Positions 44,938 through 54,195 are shown, counted from the stretch's first letter. The stretch is DNA of 64,000 nucleotides from Pseudomonas monsensis (GCF_014268495.2 NZ_CP077087.1:4731001-4795000); one strand, 5' to 3'. The notes: generated by a model from the sequence alone, not told the origin. Made by a program: numbers and translations.

Positions 44938-45759
44938 CTACTGTTTTGGGGCGCTGACGGGTTGTTGCGGCTGTTGCTGCTGCGCCTTCCAGCGCTCGAT
45001 ATTGCGTTGCAGCGCGGCTTCCGTCAGTCCGGACGCGGGCAATTCTGTCATCTTTTTGGCCAACTGTCCGCGCAACCACGGATCGTTGCAGGCCGAGTTA
45101 TGGGAAACCGCGAGGAACAGGCCCGGCCGGTCGATCGGTTGTTCGAAGGCCAACAAGTCATTGGCCATCCCCAGCGCCTGCGCGGCGGCCATGCCCGAGT
45201 AGCGGCCAGCGAGGACATATTCCACCTCGCCCAGCAGAAGTTTCTGAAAAGCCTGGGTGAGGTTGGCTGTCCGGGTCAGGGTCAGATTCTGCTCGGCGAA
45301 AGTGCCAAATGCCTGGGTCATGCGAGACTTTTCCGACAACGCGCCCGTGTGGCCGTGCAGGTCTTTGGCCTCGCTGTAAACCAGCGTCGAGCCTTTGCGG
45401 GTCCACACCAGATAATCGTTTTCCAGCAACGGCGGATGGATGTAGTCGAGGTTTTCCAGCTCATTGAGGGTCAGCGGCGCGTCGGCGAGCATGTCCATGC
45501 GCCCGCTGCGCACTTCATCAAGGGCTTGCGAGCGTTTACCGGCGTAGAGCAACTCGACTTTGATACCCAGATCCTTGGCGATCTGCTGTAACAAGTCGGC
45601 GCTGGCCCCCATCAGTTGTTTGGGATTCTGCGGGTCCTGCCACAGATACGGCGGCGCGTCCGGGCTGCCGGTGACGACGAGGCGCTCACACTTGCCGGCG
45701 GCCGCCGCCATTCCCGGCAAGAGGATCAATCCCAATAACAACCTGCGGCGCAGATCCAT
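44938..45759 (-). CDS. Periplasmic substrate-binding protein (amino-acid type)
   Basis: A 273-residue SBP_bac_3-type protein with signal peptide MDLRRRLLLGLILLPGMAAA and typical fold segments: VTGSPDAPPYLWQD, QQIAKDLGIKVELLYAGKR and LDEVRSGRMDMLADAPLTLN. There are no ABC permease genes nearby, so it may be a stand-alone sensor or binding protein. Its C-terminus is Gln/Pro-rich. It lies 9 bp from the DUF4398 lipoprotein, which puts three envelope genes in one unit. Confidence 0.85.
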   Translation of the reverse strand: MDLRRRLLLGLILLPGMAAAAGKCERLVVTGSPDAPPYLWQDPQNPKQLMGASADLLQQIAKDLGIKVELLYAGKRSQALDEVRSGRMDMLADAPLTLNELENLDYIHPPLLENDYLVWTRKGSTLVYSEAKDLHGHTGALSEKSRMTQAFGTFAEQNLTLTRTANLTQAFQKLLLGEVEYVLAGRYSGMAAAQALGMANDLLAFEQPIDRPGLFLAVSHNSACNDPWLRGQLAKKMTELPASGLTEAALQRNIERWKAQQQQPQQPVSAPKQ

Positions 45760-45787
45760 GGCAACACGCTCCACTCAAATGCGAGAC

Positions 45788-45816
45788 AAAAAAAAGCCCG
45801 ACCAAAAGGTCGGGCT
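45788..45816 (-). terminator. Terminator of etfA
   Basis: On minus, a 9-bp stem AGCCCGACC/GGTCGGGCT with a four-base loop and eight Ts, 22 bp after the etfA stop. Confidence 0.92.
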
Positions 45817-45838
45817 CTTTATAAGTGAAGCCGCCGGA

Positions 45839-46768
45839 TTAGACCAGCTTCTCCAGCTCAGGGACGGCTTCGAACAGATCCGCCACCAGGCCGTAATCGG
45901 CCACCTGGAAGATCGGTGCTTCTTCGTCCTTGTTGATCGCAACGATCACTTTGGAGTCTTTCATACCAGCCAGGTGCTGGATCGCGCCGGAGATACCGAC
46001 GGCGATGTACAGCTGTGGCGCAACGATCTTGCCGGTCTGACCGACCTGCATGTCGTTCGGGACGAAACCTGCGTCGACCGCAGCGCGCGAAGCACCCACG
46101 GCTGCGCCCAGCTTGTCGGCCAGGGCGTACAGGTGTTTGAAGTTGTCGCCGTTCTGCATGCCGCGGCCGCCGGAAACGACGATCTTGGCAGCGGTCAGTT
46201 CCGGACGATCGGACTTGGCCAGCTCTTCGTTGACGAAGCTGGAAGTGCCGGCGTTGTGCGCAGCAGCAACGGCTTCAACAGCAGCCGAACCACCTTCAGC
46301 GGCAACCGGGTCGAAACCGGTGGCACGCACGGTGATCACTTTGATCGCAGCGGTCGACTGTACGGTAGCGATGGCGTTACCGGCGTAGATCGGACGCTTG
46401 AAGGTGTCAGCGCTTTCTACCGAGATGATCTCGGAGATCTGGTCAACGTCCAGCTGCGCGGCAACGCGTGGCAGGATGTTTTTGCCGTTGGAAGTAGCGG
46501 CAGCCAGGATGTGGCTGTAGCTCTTGCCCAGTTCGGCAACCAGCGGCGCAACGTTTTCCGGCAGCTGATGCGCGTAAGCGGCATTGTCAGCGTTCAGGAC
46601 TTTGCTCACGCCCGCGATTTTCGCAGCGGCTTCAGCCACGGCGCCAGCGCCTTGACCTGCAACCAGAACGTGGACATCGCCGCCGATTTTGGCAGCAGCA
46701 GCCACGGTGTTCAGTGTGGCCGGGGCCAGCACTTTGTTGTCGTGTTCAGCAATAACCAAGATAGTCAT
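45839..46768 (-). CDS. etfA: Electron transfer flavoprotein alpha subunit
   Basis: A 309-residue ETF-alpha carrying FAD: FAD-binding segments are VVSGGRGM, VGQTGKIVAPQLYIAVGISG, and GAIQHLAGMKDSKVIVAINKD. The heterodimer with EtfB takes electrons from acyl-CoA and other dehydrogenases and passes them to the quinone pool through ETF-QO, whose gene is divergent from this operon. It starts one base after the etfB stop. Confidence 0.97.
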   Translation of the reverse strand: MTILVIAEHDNKVLAPATLNTVAAAAKIGGDVHVLVAGQGAGAVAEAAAKIAGVSKVLNADNAAYAHQLPENVAPLVAELGKSYSHILAAATSNGKNILPRVAAQLDVDQISEIISVESADTFKRPIYAGNAIATVQSTAAIKVITVRATGFDPVAAEGGSAAVEAVAAAHNAGTSSFVNEELAKSDRPELTAAKIVVSGGRGMQNGDNFKHLYALADKLGAAVGASRAAVDAGFVPNDMQVGQTGKIVAPQLYIAVGISGAIQHLAGMKDSKVIVAINKDEEAPIFQVADYGLVADLFEAVPELEKLV

Positions 46769-47518
46769 TTAGATTACCTTCGCTTCGTTTTTCAGTTTCT
46801 CGACCAGTTCAGCCACCGACTTGACCTTGATACCTGCGCTGCGTGCAGCCGGCGCTTCGACTTTCAGGGTCTTGTTGGTAGAGGCGGTGGAAACGCCCAA
46901 AGCGTCCGGAGTCAGCACTTCGAGAGGCTTCTTCTTGGCTTTCATGATGTTTGGCAGGGACGCGTAGCGCGGCTCGTTCAAACGCAGGTCGGTGGTGACG
47001 ATCGCTGGCAGTTTCAGGGAAACGGTCTGCGCGCCGCCGTCGATTTCGCGGGTCACGGCAACGCTGTCGCCGGAGACTTCGACTTTCGAGGCGAACGTGC
47101 CCTGACCGTAGCCGCTCAGTGCTGCGAGCATCTGGCCGGTCTGGTTGTTGTCGCTGTCGATCGCTTGCTTGCCCAGGATCACCAGTTGCGGCTGTTCCTT
47201 ATCGACCACAGCCTTGAGCAGCTTGGCCACGGCCAGCGAAGTCAGGTCTTCAGCCGATTCGACGAGGATGGCGCGGTCGGCACCCAGGGCCAGTGCGGTA
47301 CGCAGCTGTTCCTGAGCGGTGGACGGGCCGATGGAGACGACGACGATTTCAGTCGCAACGCCTTTCTCTTTCAGGCGTACGGCTTCTTCCACTGCGATTT
47401 CGCAGAACGGGTTCATCGACATCTTGACGTTGGCGAGATCGACGCCGGAATTGTCCGCCTTGACGCGAACCTTGACGTTGTAATCCACAACGCGTTTGAC
47501 AGCTACAAGAACCTTCAT
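46769..47518 (-). CDS. etfB: Electron transfer flavoprotein beta subunit
   Basis: A 249-residue ETF-beta with opening MKVLVAVKRVVDYNVKVRVK, the AMP site region VVSIGPSTAQEQLRTALALG and ADRAILVE, and the recognition loop RYASLPNIMKAKKKPLEVL that contacts partner dehydrogenases. It is first in the etfBA operon and its 5' region is shared with etf-QO. Confidence 0.97.
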   Translation of the reverse strand: MKVLVAVKRVVDYNVKVRVKADNSGVDLANVKMSMNPFCEIAVEEAVRLKEKGVATEIVVVSIGPSTAQEQLRTALALGADRAILVESAEDLTSLAVAKLLKAVVDKEQPQLVILGKQAIDSDNNQTGQMLAALSGYGQGTFASKVEVSGDSVAVTREIDGGAQTVSLKLPAIVTTDLRLNEPRYASLPNIMKAKKKPLEVLTPDALGVSTASTNKTLKVEAPAARSAGIKVKSVAELVEKLKNEAKVI

Positions 47519-47588
47519 GGATTCCTCGTTACTCTCCGGTGAAAAGAAAGTCGCCTAGGCGAACCTGGCGGTTGATGCTCATCAGGCT

Positions 47589-47766
47589 AAAGGGCACCTC
47601 TAAAAACGCCGACGTGGGTGCGGGGTGATTTCACTTTATGAACAGCCCTGACCGTTCGTCAGGGGTGACCGACCAGTCATTGCTCTTCACGCCATGTAAA
47701 CTGCGCGCCGGACCTGCACTGCGCATCACCTTCTACGGCCTGTGCCCTGTCTTTAGAGGTGCTCTT
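47589..47766. repeat. Possible MITE-like element with terminal inverted repeats
   Basis: The left end AAGGGCACCTCTAAAAAC and the complement of the right end AAGAGCACCTCTAAAGAC agree at 16 of 18 bases, with about 145 bp between. No transposase, and no clear target duplication. It could be a degenerate IS-derived element, or chance. Confidence 0.35.
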
Positions 47767-47896
47767 GAAACCGCCAGTCTGCCTACGACGAGCGCAAAAC
47801 CGCTCGTATCTTGACCGGAACGCCTATTCCGGTCAATACAGCAAAATGACCATTCATAAGCCGCGCTTCTTTGATTTCTCTGGGCTGGAGCCGATT

Positions 47897-47911
47897 CAAA
47901 CAAACGTTTGT
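47897..47911. promoter_or_regulatory. Candidate PsrA operator
   Basis: CAAAC-AAAC-GTTTG, within perfect 12-bp palindrome ACAAACGTTTGT. It fits the published PsrA pattern (G/C)AAAC-N2-4-GTTTG(C/G) as I recall it. PsrA is the long-chain-fatty-acid-sensing TetR regulator of beta-oxidation and rpoS; ETF genes are reasonable targets. The site ends 1 bp before the -35 of etf-QO. Confidence 0.65.
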
Positions 47912-47912
47912 A

Positions 47913-47941
47913 TTGGACGCTGAGAGTGGTGTAGATATAAT
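47913..47941 (+). promoter_or_regulatory. Candidate sigma-70 promoter of etf-QO
   Basis: TTGGAC at 47913-47918, 17 bp, then a perfect TATAAT at 47936-47941. The start codon lies 128 bp downstream, which leaves a long leader. Confidence 0.65.
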
Positions 47942-48069
47942 GCGCCGCCTAGAGAGAAAGGTGGTTTGCCCATTATTACCCTTGACGTTAACGTAAAGGC
48001 AATAACGGATGCGTCACCGAACCTCCAAATTAGAAAAAAAACTGTTGAGCCTTGAGTAGGAGATAGCCT

Positions 48070-49734
48070 GTGGAACGCGAATACATGGAATTCGACGTGG
48101 TCATCGTCGGTGCCGGCCCCGCTGGCCTGTCCGCCGCCTGCCGTCTGAAGCAGAAGGCCGCCGAAGCCGGTAAGGAAATCAGCGTCTGCGTGGTCGAAAA
48201 AGGCTCCGAAGTCGGCGCACACATCCTGTCCGGTGCCGTGTTCGAACCACGTGCTCTGAATGAACTGTTCCCGGACTGGAAAGCACTCGGCGCCCCGCTG
48301 AACACTCCGGTTACCCGCGACGATATTTTCGTCCTGAAAAACGCCGACAGCGCGCAGAAAATTCCTGACTTCTTTGTGCCCAAGACCATGCACAACGAAG
48401 GCAACTACATTATTTCCCTGGGCAACCTGTGCCGCTGGCTGGCCCAGCAGGCCGAGAACCTGGGCGTGGAAATCTACCCGGGCTTCGCCGCTCAGGAAGC
48501 ACTGATCGACGAGCAAGGCGTGGTTCGCGGGATCATCACCGGTGATCTGGGCGTCGACCGCGAAGGCAACCCGAAAGAAGGCCTGTACACCCCAGGCATG
48601 GAACTGCGTGGCAAGTACACGCTGTTCGCCGAAGGCTGCCGTGGCCACATCGGCAAGCAACTGATCAAGCGCTTCAACCTCGACAGCGATGCCGACGCCC
48701 AGCACTACGGCATCGGCCTGAAAGAAATCTGGGAAATCGACCCGGCCAAACATCAGCCAGGCCTGGTGGTCCACACTGCCGGCTGGCCGCTGGACATCAT
48801 GGGCACCGAAAACACCGGCGGCTCGTTCCTCTATCACCTGGAAAACAATCAGGTGGTGGTCGGACTGATTGTTGACCTGTCCTACAGCAACACCTACCTG
48901 TCGCCGTTCGACGAGTTCCAGCGCCTCAAGCATCACCCGGTGCTGGCTCAGTATCTGGAAGGCGGCAAGCGCGTCAGCTACGGCGCCCGTGCGATCTGCA
49001 AAGGCGGCCTGAACTCGCTGCCGAAAATGGTCTTCAAGGGCGGTGCGCTGATCGGTTGCGACCTCGGCACCCTGAACTTCGCCAAGATCAAGGGCAGCCA
49101 CACCGCGATGAAGTCCGGCATGCTCGCCGCTGAGTCGGTGGCTGACGCCCTGTTCGCCGAGAAAGATGGCACCGAAGAGCTGACCACCTACGTCGACGCT
49201 TTCAAGAAGAGCTGGCTGTACGACGAACTGTTCGCCAGCCGTAACTTCGGGCCGGCGATCCACAAATTCGGCGCCATTGTCGGCGGTGGTTTCAACTGGC
49301 TGGACCAGAACATCTTCGGCGGCAAACTGCCGTTCACCCTGCACGACACCAAGCCGGACTACGCATGCCTGAAGCTGGCCGCCGACTGCAAGAAGATCGA
49401 CTATCCGAAGCCGGACGGCAAACTCAGCTTCGACAAACTGAGCTCGGTGTTCATCTCCGGTACCAACCACGAAGAAGAGCAGCCGTGCCACCTGAAGCTG
49501 ACCGACCCGAGCATCCCGATCAGCAAGAACCTGCCGCTGTACGACGAACCGGCGCAGCGCTACTGCCCGGCCGGCGTGTATGAAGTGATCACCAAGGAAG
49601 ACGGCGAGAAGCGTTTCCAGATCAACGCCCAGAACTGCGTGCACTGCAAGACCTGTGACATCAAGGACCCTTCGCAGAACATCACCTGGGTCACGCCGGA
49701 AGGCGCTGGTGGCCCGACTTACCCGAACATGTAA
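48070..49734 (+). CDS. Electron transfer flavoprotein-ubiquinone oxidoreductase
   Basis: A 554-residue FAD and 4Fe-4S membrane-associated enzyme that reoxidises ETF and reduces ubiquinone. FAD motif VVIVGAGPAGLSAACRL is at the N-terminus; the C-terminal ferredoxin-like part has RYCPAGVYEV and NCVHCKTCDIKDP, giving the four cluster cysteines. GTG at 48070 is the start because AGGAGA lies 6 bp before it; ATG nine codon-lengths in (MEFDVV) lacks a ribosome site of that quality. Divergent from etfBA. Confidence 0.96.
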   Translation: MEREYMEFDVVIVGAGPAGLSAACRLKQKAAEAGKEISVCVVEKGSEVGAHILSGAVFEPRALNELFPDWKALGAPLNTPVTRDDIFVLKNADSAQKIPDFFVPKTMHNEGNYIISLGNLCRWLAQQAENLGVEIYPGFAAQEALIDEQGVVRGIITGDLGVDREGNPKEGLYTPGMELRGKYTLFAEGCRGHIGKQLIKRFNLDSDADAQHYGIGLKEIWEIDPAKHQPGLVVHTAGWPLDIMGTENTGGSFLYHLENNQVVVGLIVDLSYSNTYLSPFDEFQRLKHHPVLAQYLEGGKRVSYGARAICKGGLNSLPKMVFKGGALIGCDLGTLNFAKIKGSHTAMKSGMLAAESVADALFAEKDGTEELTTYVDAFKKSWLYDELFASRNFGPAIHKFGAIVGGGFNWLDQNIFGGKLPFTLHDTKPDYACLKLAADCKKIDYPKPDGKLSFDKLSSVFISGTNHEEEQPCHLKLTDPSIPISKNLPLYDEPAQRYCPAGVYEVITKEDGEKRFQINAQNCVHCKTCDIKDPSQNITWVTPEGAGGPTYPNM

Positions 49735-49753
49735 GTCGTACCGCTGAACAACG

Positions 49754-49778
49754 AGGCTCCCGAAATGGGGGCCTTTTT
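49754..49778 (+). terminator. Terminator of etf-QO
   Basis: An 8-bp stem AGGCTCCC/GGGGGCCT (one T-G pair), a five-base loop and then TTTTT, 19 bp after the etf-QO stop. Confidence 0.88.
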
Positions 49779-49827
49779 GTTGCCCATGATTTCTGTTTCA
49801 ACACTCCTACAAGGGATCCGCGCAGAC

Positions 49828-50718
49828 TCAGGCCACGCGTTCGTCGCCAGGGCTGCGCTCGAAGTAACGCTTGTACTCGCGACTGAACTGCGACGTGCTC
49901 TGATACCCCACCCGATGCGCCACCTGCGCCACGCCCAGCCCTTCCGCCACCAGCAACGTCTGCGCCTTGAGCAATCGCAAGCGCTTCAGGTACTGCACCG
50001 GCGACAGCAACGTGCTGCGTTTGAAGTGCTCGTGAAAGGACGAAACACTCATGTTCGCGCAACTGGCCAGGGTCTCGACATTCAACGGTTCGGTGTAATG
50101 CGCATGCAGGTGACTGATCGACGCAGCGACCCGGGCAAACTGTCCCTGCTGCTCCACCAGTGCACGCAACACATCGGCCTGCGGCCCGCGCAGTGCGGTG
50201 AACAACAATTCGCGCACCCGCGCCGGTCCGAGAATCTGGCGCTCCAGCGGATCGTGCAGGCAGCGCAGCAAGCGCTCGACACAGCCGCGCATGTCATCAT
50301 CGAGCACCACCGAGGTCATCGACTCCGGTGTCTGCGCCGGAATGTGCCGCCCCGGCGCCAGCCCCATGGCCAGCACCAACTCGCCAAGCAGCACCCGGTC
50401 GATGGCCACCGACACGCCCAGCAACGGCGCATCGGGCAAGGCAAAGGTTTCGCACTCGAACGGCACCGGCAGCGCCTGAATCAGATAGTGCCCGGCGCCG
50501 TACTCCATAGTGCGCGGGCCGAGAAACGCCAGTTTGCTGCCCTGAGCGATGATCATCAGGCTCGGCTCATAAATATGCGGGCCACGCGCCACGTCGCAAC
50601 TGGCGCGCAAGACCTGCACGCCCGGCAGCCCGGTCTGGCTGTAACCGTCGCAAAGCGCCAGCGGCTCGATCAGCGAAACCAGCGTGGCATTGGCATCAAG
50701 ATGGCGGGTCAACTGCAT
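49828..50718 (-). CDS. AraC-family transcriptional regulator
   Basis: A 296-residue regulator. The N-terminal half is the AraC_N cupin-like sensor (EPSLMIIAQGSKLAFLGPRT); the C-terminal half has two helix-turn-helix motifs (NVETLASCANMSVSSFHEHF and GVAQVAHRVGYQSTSQFSRE). It is divergent from the zinc alcohol dehydrogenase gene, 190 bp apart, so that gene is its likely target. The start is uncertain: ATG 50718 is used because the family start is nearby, but an in-frame ATG at 50754 is possible. Confidence 0.85.
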   Translation of the reverse strand: MQLTRHLDANATLVSLIEPLALCDGYSQTGLPGVQVLRASCDVARGPHIYEPSLMIIAQGSKLAFLGPRTMEYGAGHYLIQALPVPFECETFALPDAPLLGVSVAIDRVLLGELVLAMGLAPGRHIPAQTPESMTSVVLDDDMRGCVERLLRCLHDPLERQILGPARVRELLFTALRGPQADVLRALVEQQGQFARVAASISHLHAHYTEPLNVETLASCANMSVSSFHEHFKRSTLLSPVQYLKRLRLLKAQTLLVAEGLGVAQVAHRVGYQSTSQFSREYKRYFERSPGDERVA

Positions 50719-50908
50719 CGGAGGGGTCTTCAAAAAAGTCACGGAAAAAGGCATGCAAGCATCATCGCAGATCCTTTTGCCCATGCGCTCGCCGAAACCT
50801 GCATGCCGGAGGATTAGGCATGAGACCCGGAGGAATCGTCATGGCCGCCGCGACAGACGACGCCCAGAATGCGCCACCTCACCTGTCACTGCTTCTGCGA
50901 GGTTATTC

Positions 50909-51961
50909 ATGTACACCGCTATCGGTTATGCCGCTCAATCGGCCACCACTCCCCTCGCCCCGATGAAATTCGAACGCCGCAGCCCTCGCGCTGACGACGT
51001 GGCGATCGAGATCCTGTATTGCGGCGTCTGCCACTCCGACATCCACCAGGCCCGCAACGAATGGGGCATCGCTGTGTATCCGCTGATGCCCGGCCACGAG
51101 ATCGTCGGAAAAGTCACCGCCGTCGGTGCGAACGTCACCCAACATAAAGTCGGAGATCTGGTCGGCGTTGGCTGCATGGTCGACTCCTGCCGCACCTGCG
51201 CCGCCTGCCAGCAGAACCTCGAGCAATACTGCCTCGAAGGCCCGACCATGACTTACGCCACCCCGGACCGGGTCGACGGCAGCAACACCATGGGCGGCTA
51301 TTCGGACAGCATCGTCGTCAGCGAGCACTTCGTGGTACGCATCCCGGAAAAACTCGACCTGGCCAGCGCCGCGCCGATCCTCTGCGCCGGCATCACCACC
51401 TACTCGCCGCTCAAGCACTACGGCGTGAAGGCCGGTGACAAGGTCGGGATCCTCGGCATGGGCGGCCTTGGCCACATGGGCATCAAATTCGCCAAGGCCC
51501 TGGGCGCGGAAGTGACGTTGTTCACCCGTTCGGCGAGCAAGGCCGAAGAAGGTCGTCGTCAGGGTGCCGATCATGTGATCGTCTCCACCGATGCCGAACA
51601 GATGGCTGCCGCCGCAGGCCAGTTCGATTTCCTGCTGGACACCATTCCGGTGCAGCACGACCTCAACCCGTACCTGCAAACCCTGCGCTTTGATGGCGTG
51701 CATATTCTGGTGGGACTGATCGAGCCGATCGACCCGCCGGTGCATGCCGCCAACCTGGTGCTGGGCCGTCGCGTGCTGGCCGGTTCGTTGATCGGCGGCA
51801 TCGCCGAAACCCAGGAAGTGCTGGATTTCTGCGCCGAGCACAACATCACCTGCGACATCGAAATGCTCGACATCCGCCAGATCAACGAGGCTTACGCGCG
51901 GATGATCGCCGGCGACGTGAAATACCGCTTCGTGATCGACATGGCGACGCTCAAGGTTTAA
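50909..51961 (+). CDS. Zinc-dependent NAD(P) alcohol dehydrogenase (YahK/CAD type)
   Basis: A 350-residue MDR-family enzyme. Catalytic zinc residues are in YCGVCHSDIHQARNEW and MPGHEIVG; structural zinc cysteines are in CRTCAACQQNLEQYC; the cofactor motif is GILGMGGLGHMGIKFAKALG. It should reduce aldehydes or oxidise primary alcohols, probably with NADPH as in YahK. The divergent AraC regulator suggests inducible expression. Confidence 0.92.
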   Translation: MYTAIGYAAQSATTPLAPMKFERRSPRADDVAIEILYCGVCHSDIHQARNEWGIAVYPLMPGHEIVGKVTAVGANVTQHKVGDLVGVGCMVDSCRTCAACQQNLEQYCLEGPTMTYATPDRVDGSNTMGGYSDSIVVSEHFVVRIPEKLDLASAAPILCAGITTYSPLKHYGVKAGDKVGILGMGGLGHMGIKFAKALGAEVTLFTRSASKAEEGRRQGADHVIVSTDAEQMAAAAGQFDFLLDTIPVQHDLNPYLQTLRFDGVHILVGLIEPIDPPVHAANLVLGRRVLAGSLIGGIAETQEVLDFCAEHNITCDIEMLDIRQINEAYARMIAGDVKYRFVIDMATLKV

Positions 51962-51965
51962 GCCC

Positions 51966-52769
51966 TCACACCTTCAAGCCAAGCTCCGCCGACAGCCGGG
52001 CTGTGACCCCTTTGATCAGGGGGATCAGCTCGGCCATTTTTTCCAGCGGCATGTACGGCACGGTGCTGGCGATGCTGATCGCCGCCACAATGCGCTTGCT
52101 CGCATCACGAATCGGTGCCGCCACGCAGCGGATCGACGGTTCGTTGTCCTCCAGATCGAAAGCGTAGCCGCCGGCCACGTAATCGGTCATGCGCTGCTCA
52201 AGCTGTTCCCACGATTGCTGGGGATGTTGCGGCCAGAACTGACTTTTCCCACCCGCCGGCAGGCTGATGTCGTACAGGCGCTGCCAGTCTTGCGGCGAGT
52301 CATCGAGCATCAACGCCTTGCCGATCCCGGTTCGCGCCAGCGGCATGCGATGGCCGACCCGCGAACGCATTTCCGGGCCATTGCGCCCCGGATTCTTCAG
52401 CAGATACAGCACCTCGTCACCTTCACGAATACCCAGATGCACGGTGTCCCCGGTCAGCGCCGACAACTCGTCCAGATACGGCCCGGCCAGACTCACCAGC
52501 GGCAACTCTTCGCGTGCCTGAAACCCCAGCTCGATCAGCTTCGGCCCCAGCAGATAACCCACTTGCGGGACCACGCGCAGGTAGCGCTCATCCACCAGAC
52601 AACTGGCCAAGCGATGGGTGGTGCTGCGCGTGGTGCCGATCAGCCGGGCAATCTCTTTCAGATCGCGGGCGCCACTGGCCACCGCCTGCACCACGCCCAG
52701 GCCGCGAAGCAGTGTCTGAGTGCCGGTGGGTGCGGCGTCCTTGGTTTTTTCCGGGGCGTCTTCCTGCAT
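51966..52769 (-). CDS. IclR-family regulator of the galactonate operon
   Basis: A 267-residue IclR-type protein. Residues about 17-78 are the winged helix (DLKEIARLIGTTRSTTHRLAS); the C-terminal effector domain starts about residue 90 and has IRCVAAPIRDASKRIVAAIS. It closes the dgoK-dgoA-dgoD-transporter run, 60 bp after the transporter stop, and probably controls it in answer to galactonate or its KDG-type product. E. coli DgoR is GntR type, so this is a different regulator class. Confidence 0.88.
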   Translation of the reverse strand: MQEDAPEKTKDAAPTGTQTLLRGLGVVQAVASGARDLKEIARLIGTTRSTTHRLASCLVDERYLRVVPQVGYLLGPKLIELGFQAREELPLVSLAGPYLDELSALTGDTVHLGIREGDEVLYLLKNPGRNGPEMRSRVGHRMPLARTGIGKALMLDDSPQDWQRLYDISLPAGGKSQFWPQHPQQSWEQLEQRMTDYVAGGYAFDLEDNEPSIRCVAAPIRDASKRIVAAISIASTVPYMPLEKMAELIPLIKGVTARLSAELGLKV

Positions 52770-52829
52770 ATCCAGCCTTTACCGTTGAGCGAGGGAACGG
52801 GCGGCATTATGGTCGCCCGAGGCGGAGCA

Positions 52830-54140
52830 CTACAACTCGATACGTTCGACCTTGCCCACCAGCAGCACGTAGGACAACGCACCGATCAACGCCAGAACCG
52901 CGATGTAGGTGATTGCCGGGGCGAACGAATCACCGCTGGCGAGGAAACCGATGACAATCGGCGTGGCAATTGCCGACAGGTTGCCGATGAAGTTGAACAC
53001 CCCGCCGGTCAAACCGAGCAAACGTGCCGGAGCGAGGGTCGAAACCAGCGACCAGGTGATCGACGCCAGCCCGTTGCCGAAAAACGCCAGCGCTAGGAAG
53101 GCAATCACCAGCGGTGTCGATTCAACGAAATTGGCGCCGATGATCGAGGTGGAAATCAGCAGCCCGCCAATGATCGGCAACTTGCGCGCAAACCCGACGC
53201 TGCAGCCACGCCGAATCAACAAGTCGGAAAAGAACCCCGAGCACAGAACACCGACGAAAGCAGCCAGAAATGGCAGCGACGCCAGCAGGCCGGACTTGAT
53301 GAAGTCCATGCCGCGATATTTCACCAGATAGGTCGGGAACCACGTGAGGAAGAACCACAGCGTCGAGTTCAGGCAGAACTGGCCGAGGTAGATGCCCCAC
53401 AACTTGCGCTTGGTCAGGACGATACCCAGATCAGTCCAGCTGAACCTGGCTTTGACCTTGGCCGTCTCCTGCTGAATATCGACCAGCCCTCCGCCCTCAC
53501 GAATCAGGTCGATTTCGCCTTGGTTGACGCCTTTGAAGTCTCGTGGCTCGCGATACACCGCGTACCAGATCGCCGCCCAGACAATCCCCGCCGCACCGGT
53601 GGCGACGAACACCATGTGCCAGCCGAACTCATGTTGCAGCCAGGCCAGTACCGGGGTCAGAAACGCCAGCCCGACAAACTGCCCCGACGTGTAAAAACCA
53701 ATCGCCGTGGCCCGCTCGCGCTCAGGAAACCAGGTCGTCACCACACGGCTATTGATCGGATAAGCCGGCGCTTCCAGCGCGCCGACCGCCATGCGCAGCA
53801 CAAACAGCGCAATGAAGCTGGCTGCAAAGCCGAGCATCACCGTGGCCAGCGACCACAGCAGCAACGCGACGCTATAAAGAATGCGCGGCGGCACGCGATC
53901 GACCAGCCAGCCGCCGGGGATTTGCATCGCGGCGTAGGTCCAGCCGAACGCCGAGAAAATCAGCCCGACGTGAACCGGATCAATGCCCAGTTCGCTGGTC
54001 AGCGCGGGCGCGGCAATCGACAGATTGCTGCGATCGAGGTAGTTGATGACCACGGTGATGAACAGCAGCACCATGATGAAAAACCGCTTGCGGCTGGGCG
54101 TGACTAAAGACGCCTGCCCGGTGAGGGTTTGCGGTGGCAT
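52830..54140 (-). CDS. dgoT: MFS transporter, D-galactonate/hexuronate type
   Basis: A 436-residue major facilitator of the anion:cation symporter group (12 helices). The opening MVLLFITVVINYLDRSNLSI, and GWLVDRVPPRILY between TM2 and TM3, are typical of ExuT/DgoT proteins. Its place between dgoD and iclR points to D-galactonate uptake. The symbol rests on context; a glucarate or hexuronate carrier cannot be told apart by motif alone. Confidence 0.85.
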   Translation of the reverse strand: MPPQTLTGQASLVTPSRKRFFIMVLLFITVVINYLDRSNLSIAAPALTSELGIDPVHVGLIFSAFGWTYAAMQIPGGWLVDRVPPRILYSVALLLWSLATVMLGFAASFIALFVLRMAVGALEAPAYPINSRVVTTWFPERERATAIGFYTSGQFVGLAFLTPVLAWLQHEFGWHMVFVATGAAGIVWAAIWYAVYREPRDFKGVNQGEIDLIREGGGLVDIQQETAKVKARFSWTDLGIVLTKRKLWGIYLGQFCLNSTLWFFLTWFPTYLVKYRGMDFIKSGLLASLPFLAAFVGVLCSGFFSDLLIRRGCSVGFARKLPIIGGLLISTSIIGANFVESTPLVIAFLALAFFGNGLASITWSLVSTLAPARLLGLTGGVFNFIGNLSAIATPIVIGFLASGDSFAPAITYIAVLALIGALSYVLLVGKVERIEL

Positions 54141-54195
54141 GGGGGGTGCCTCTTCTTATGATTATTTGAGGTCGGCCTATGGCCTGCACTGCACC

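Larger units (their letters stand above)
47519..48069. other. Divergent etfBA / etf-QO control region
   Basis: The 551 bp contain, from left to right, the etfB leader, a 47589-47766 stretch bounded by 19-bp imperfect inverted repeats, a PsrA-like palindrome at 47897-47911, and an etf-QO promoter at 47913-47941. No ORF is convincing. Confidence 0.7.
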
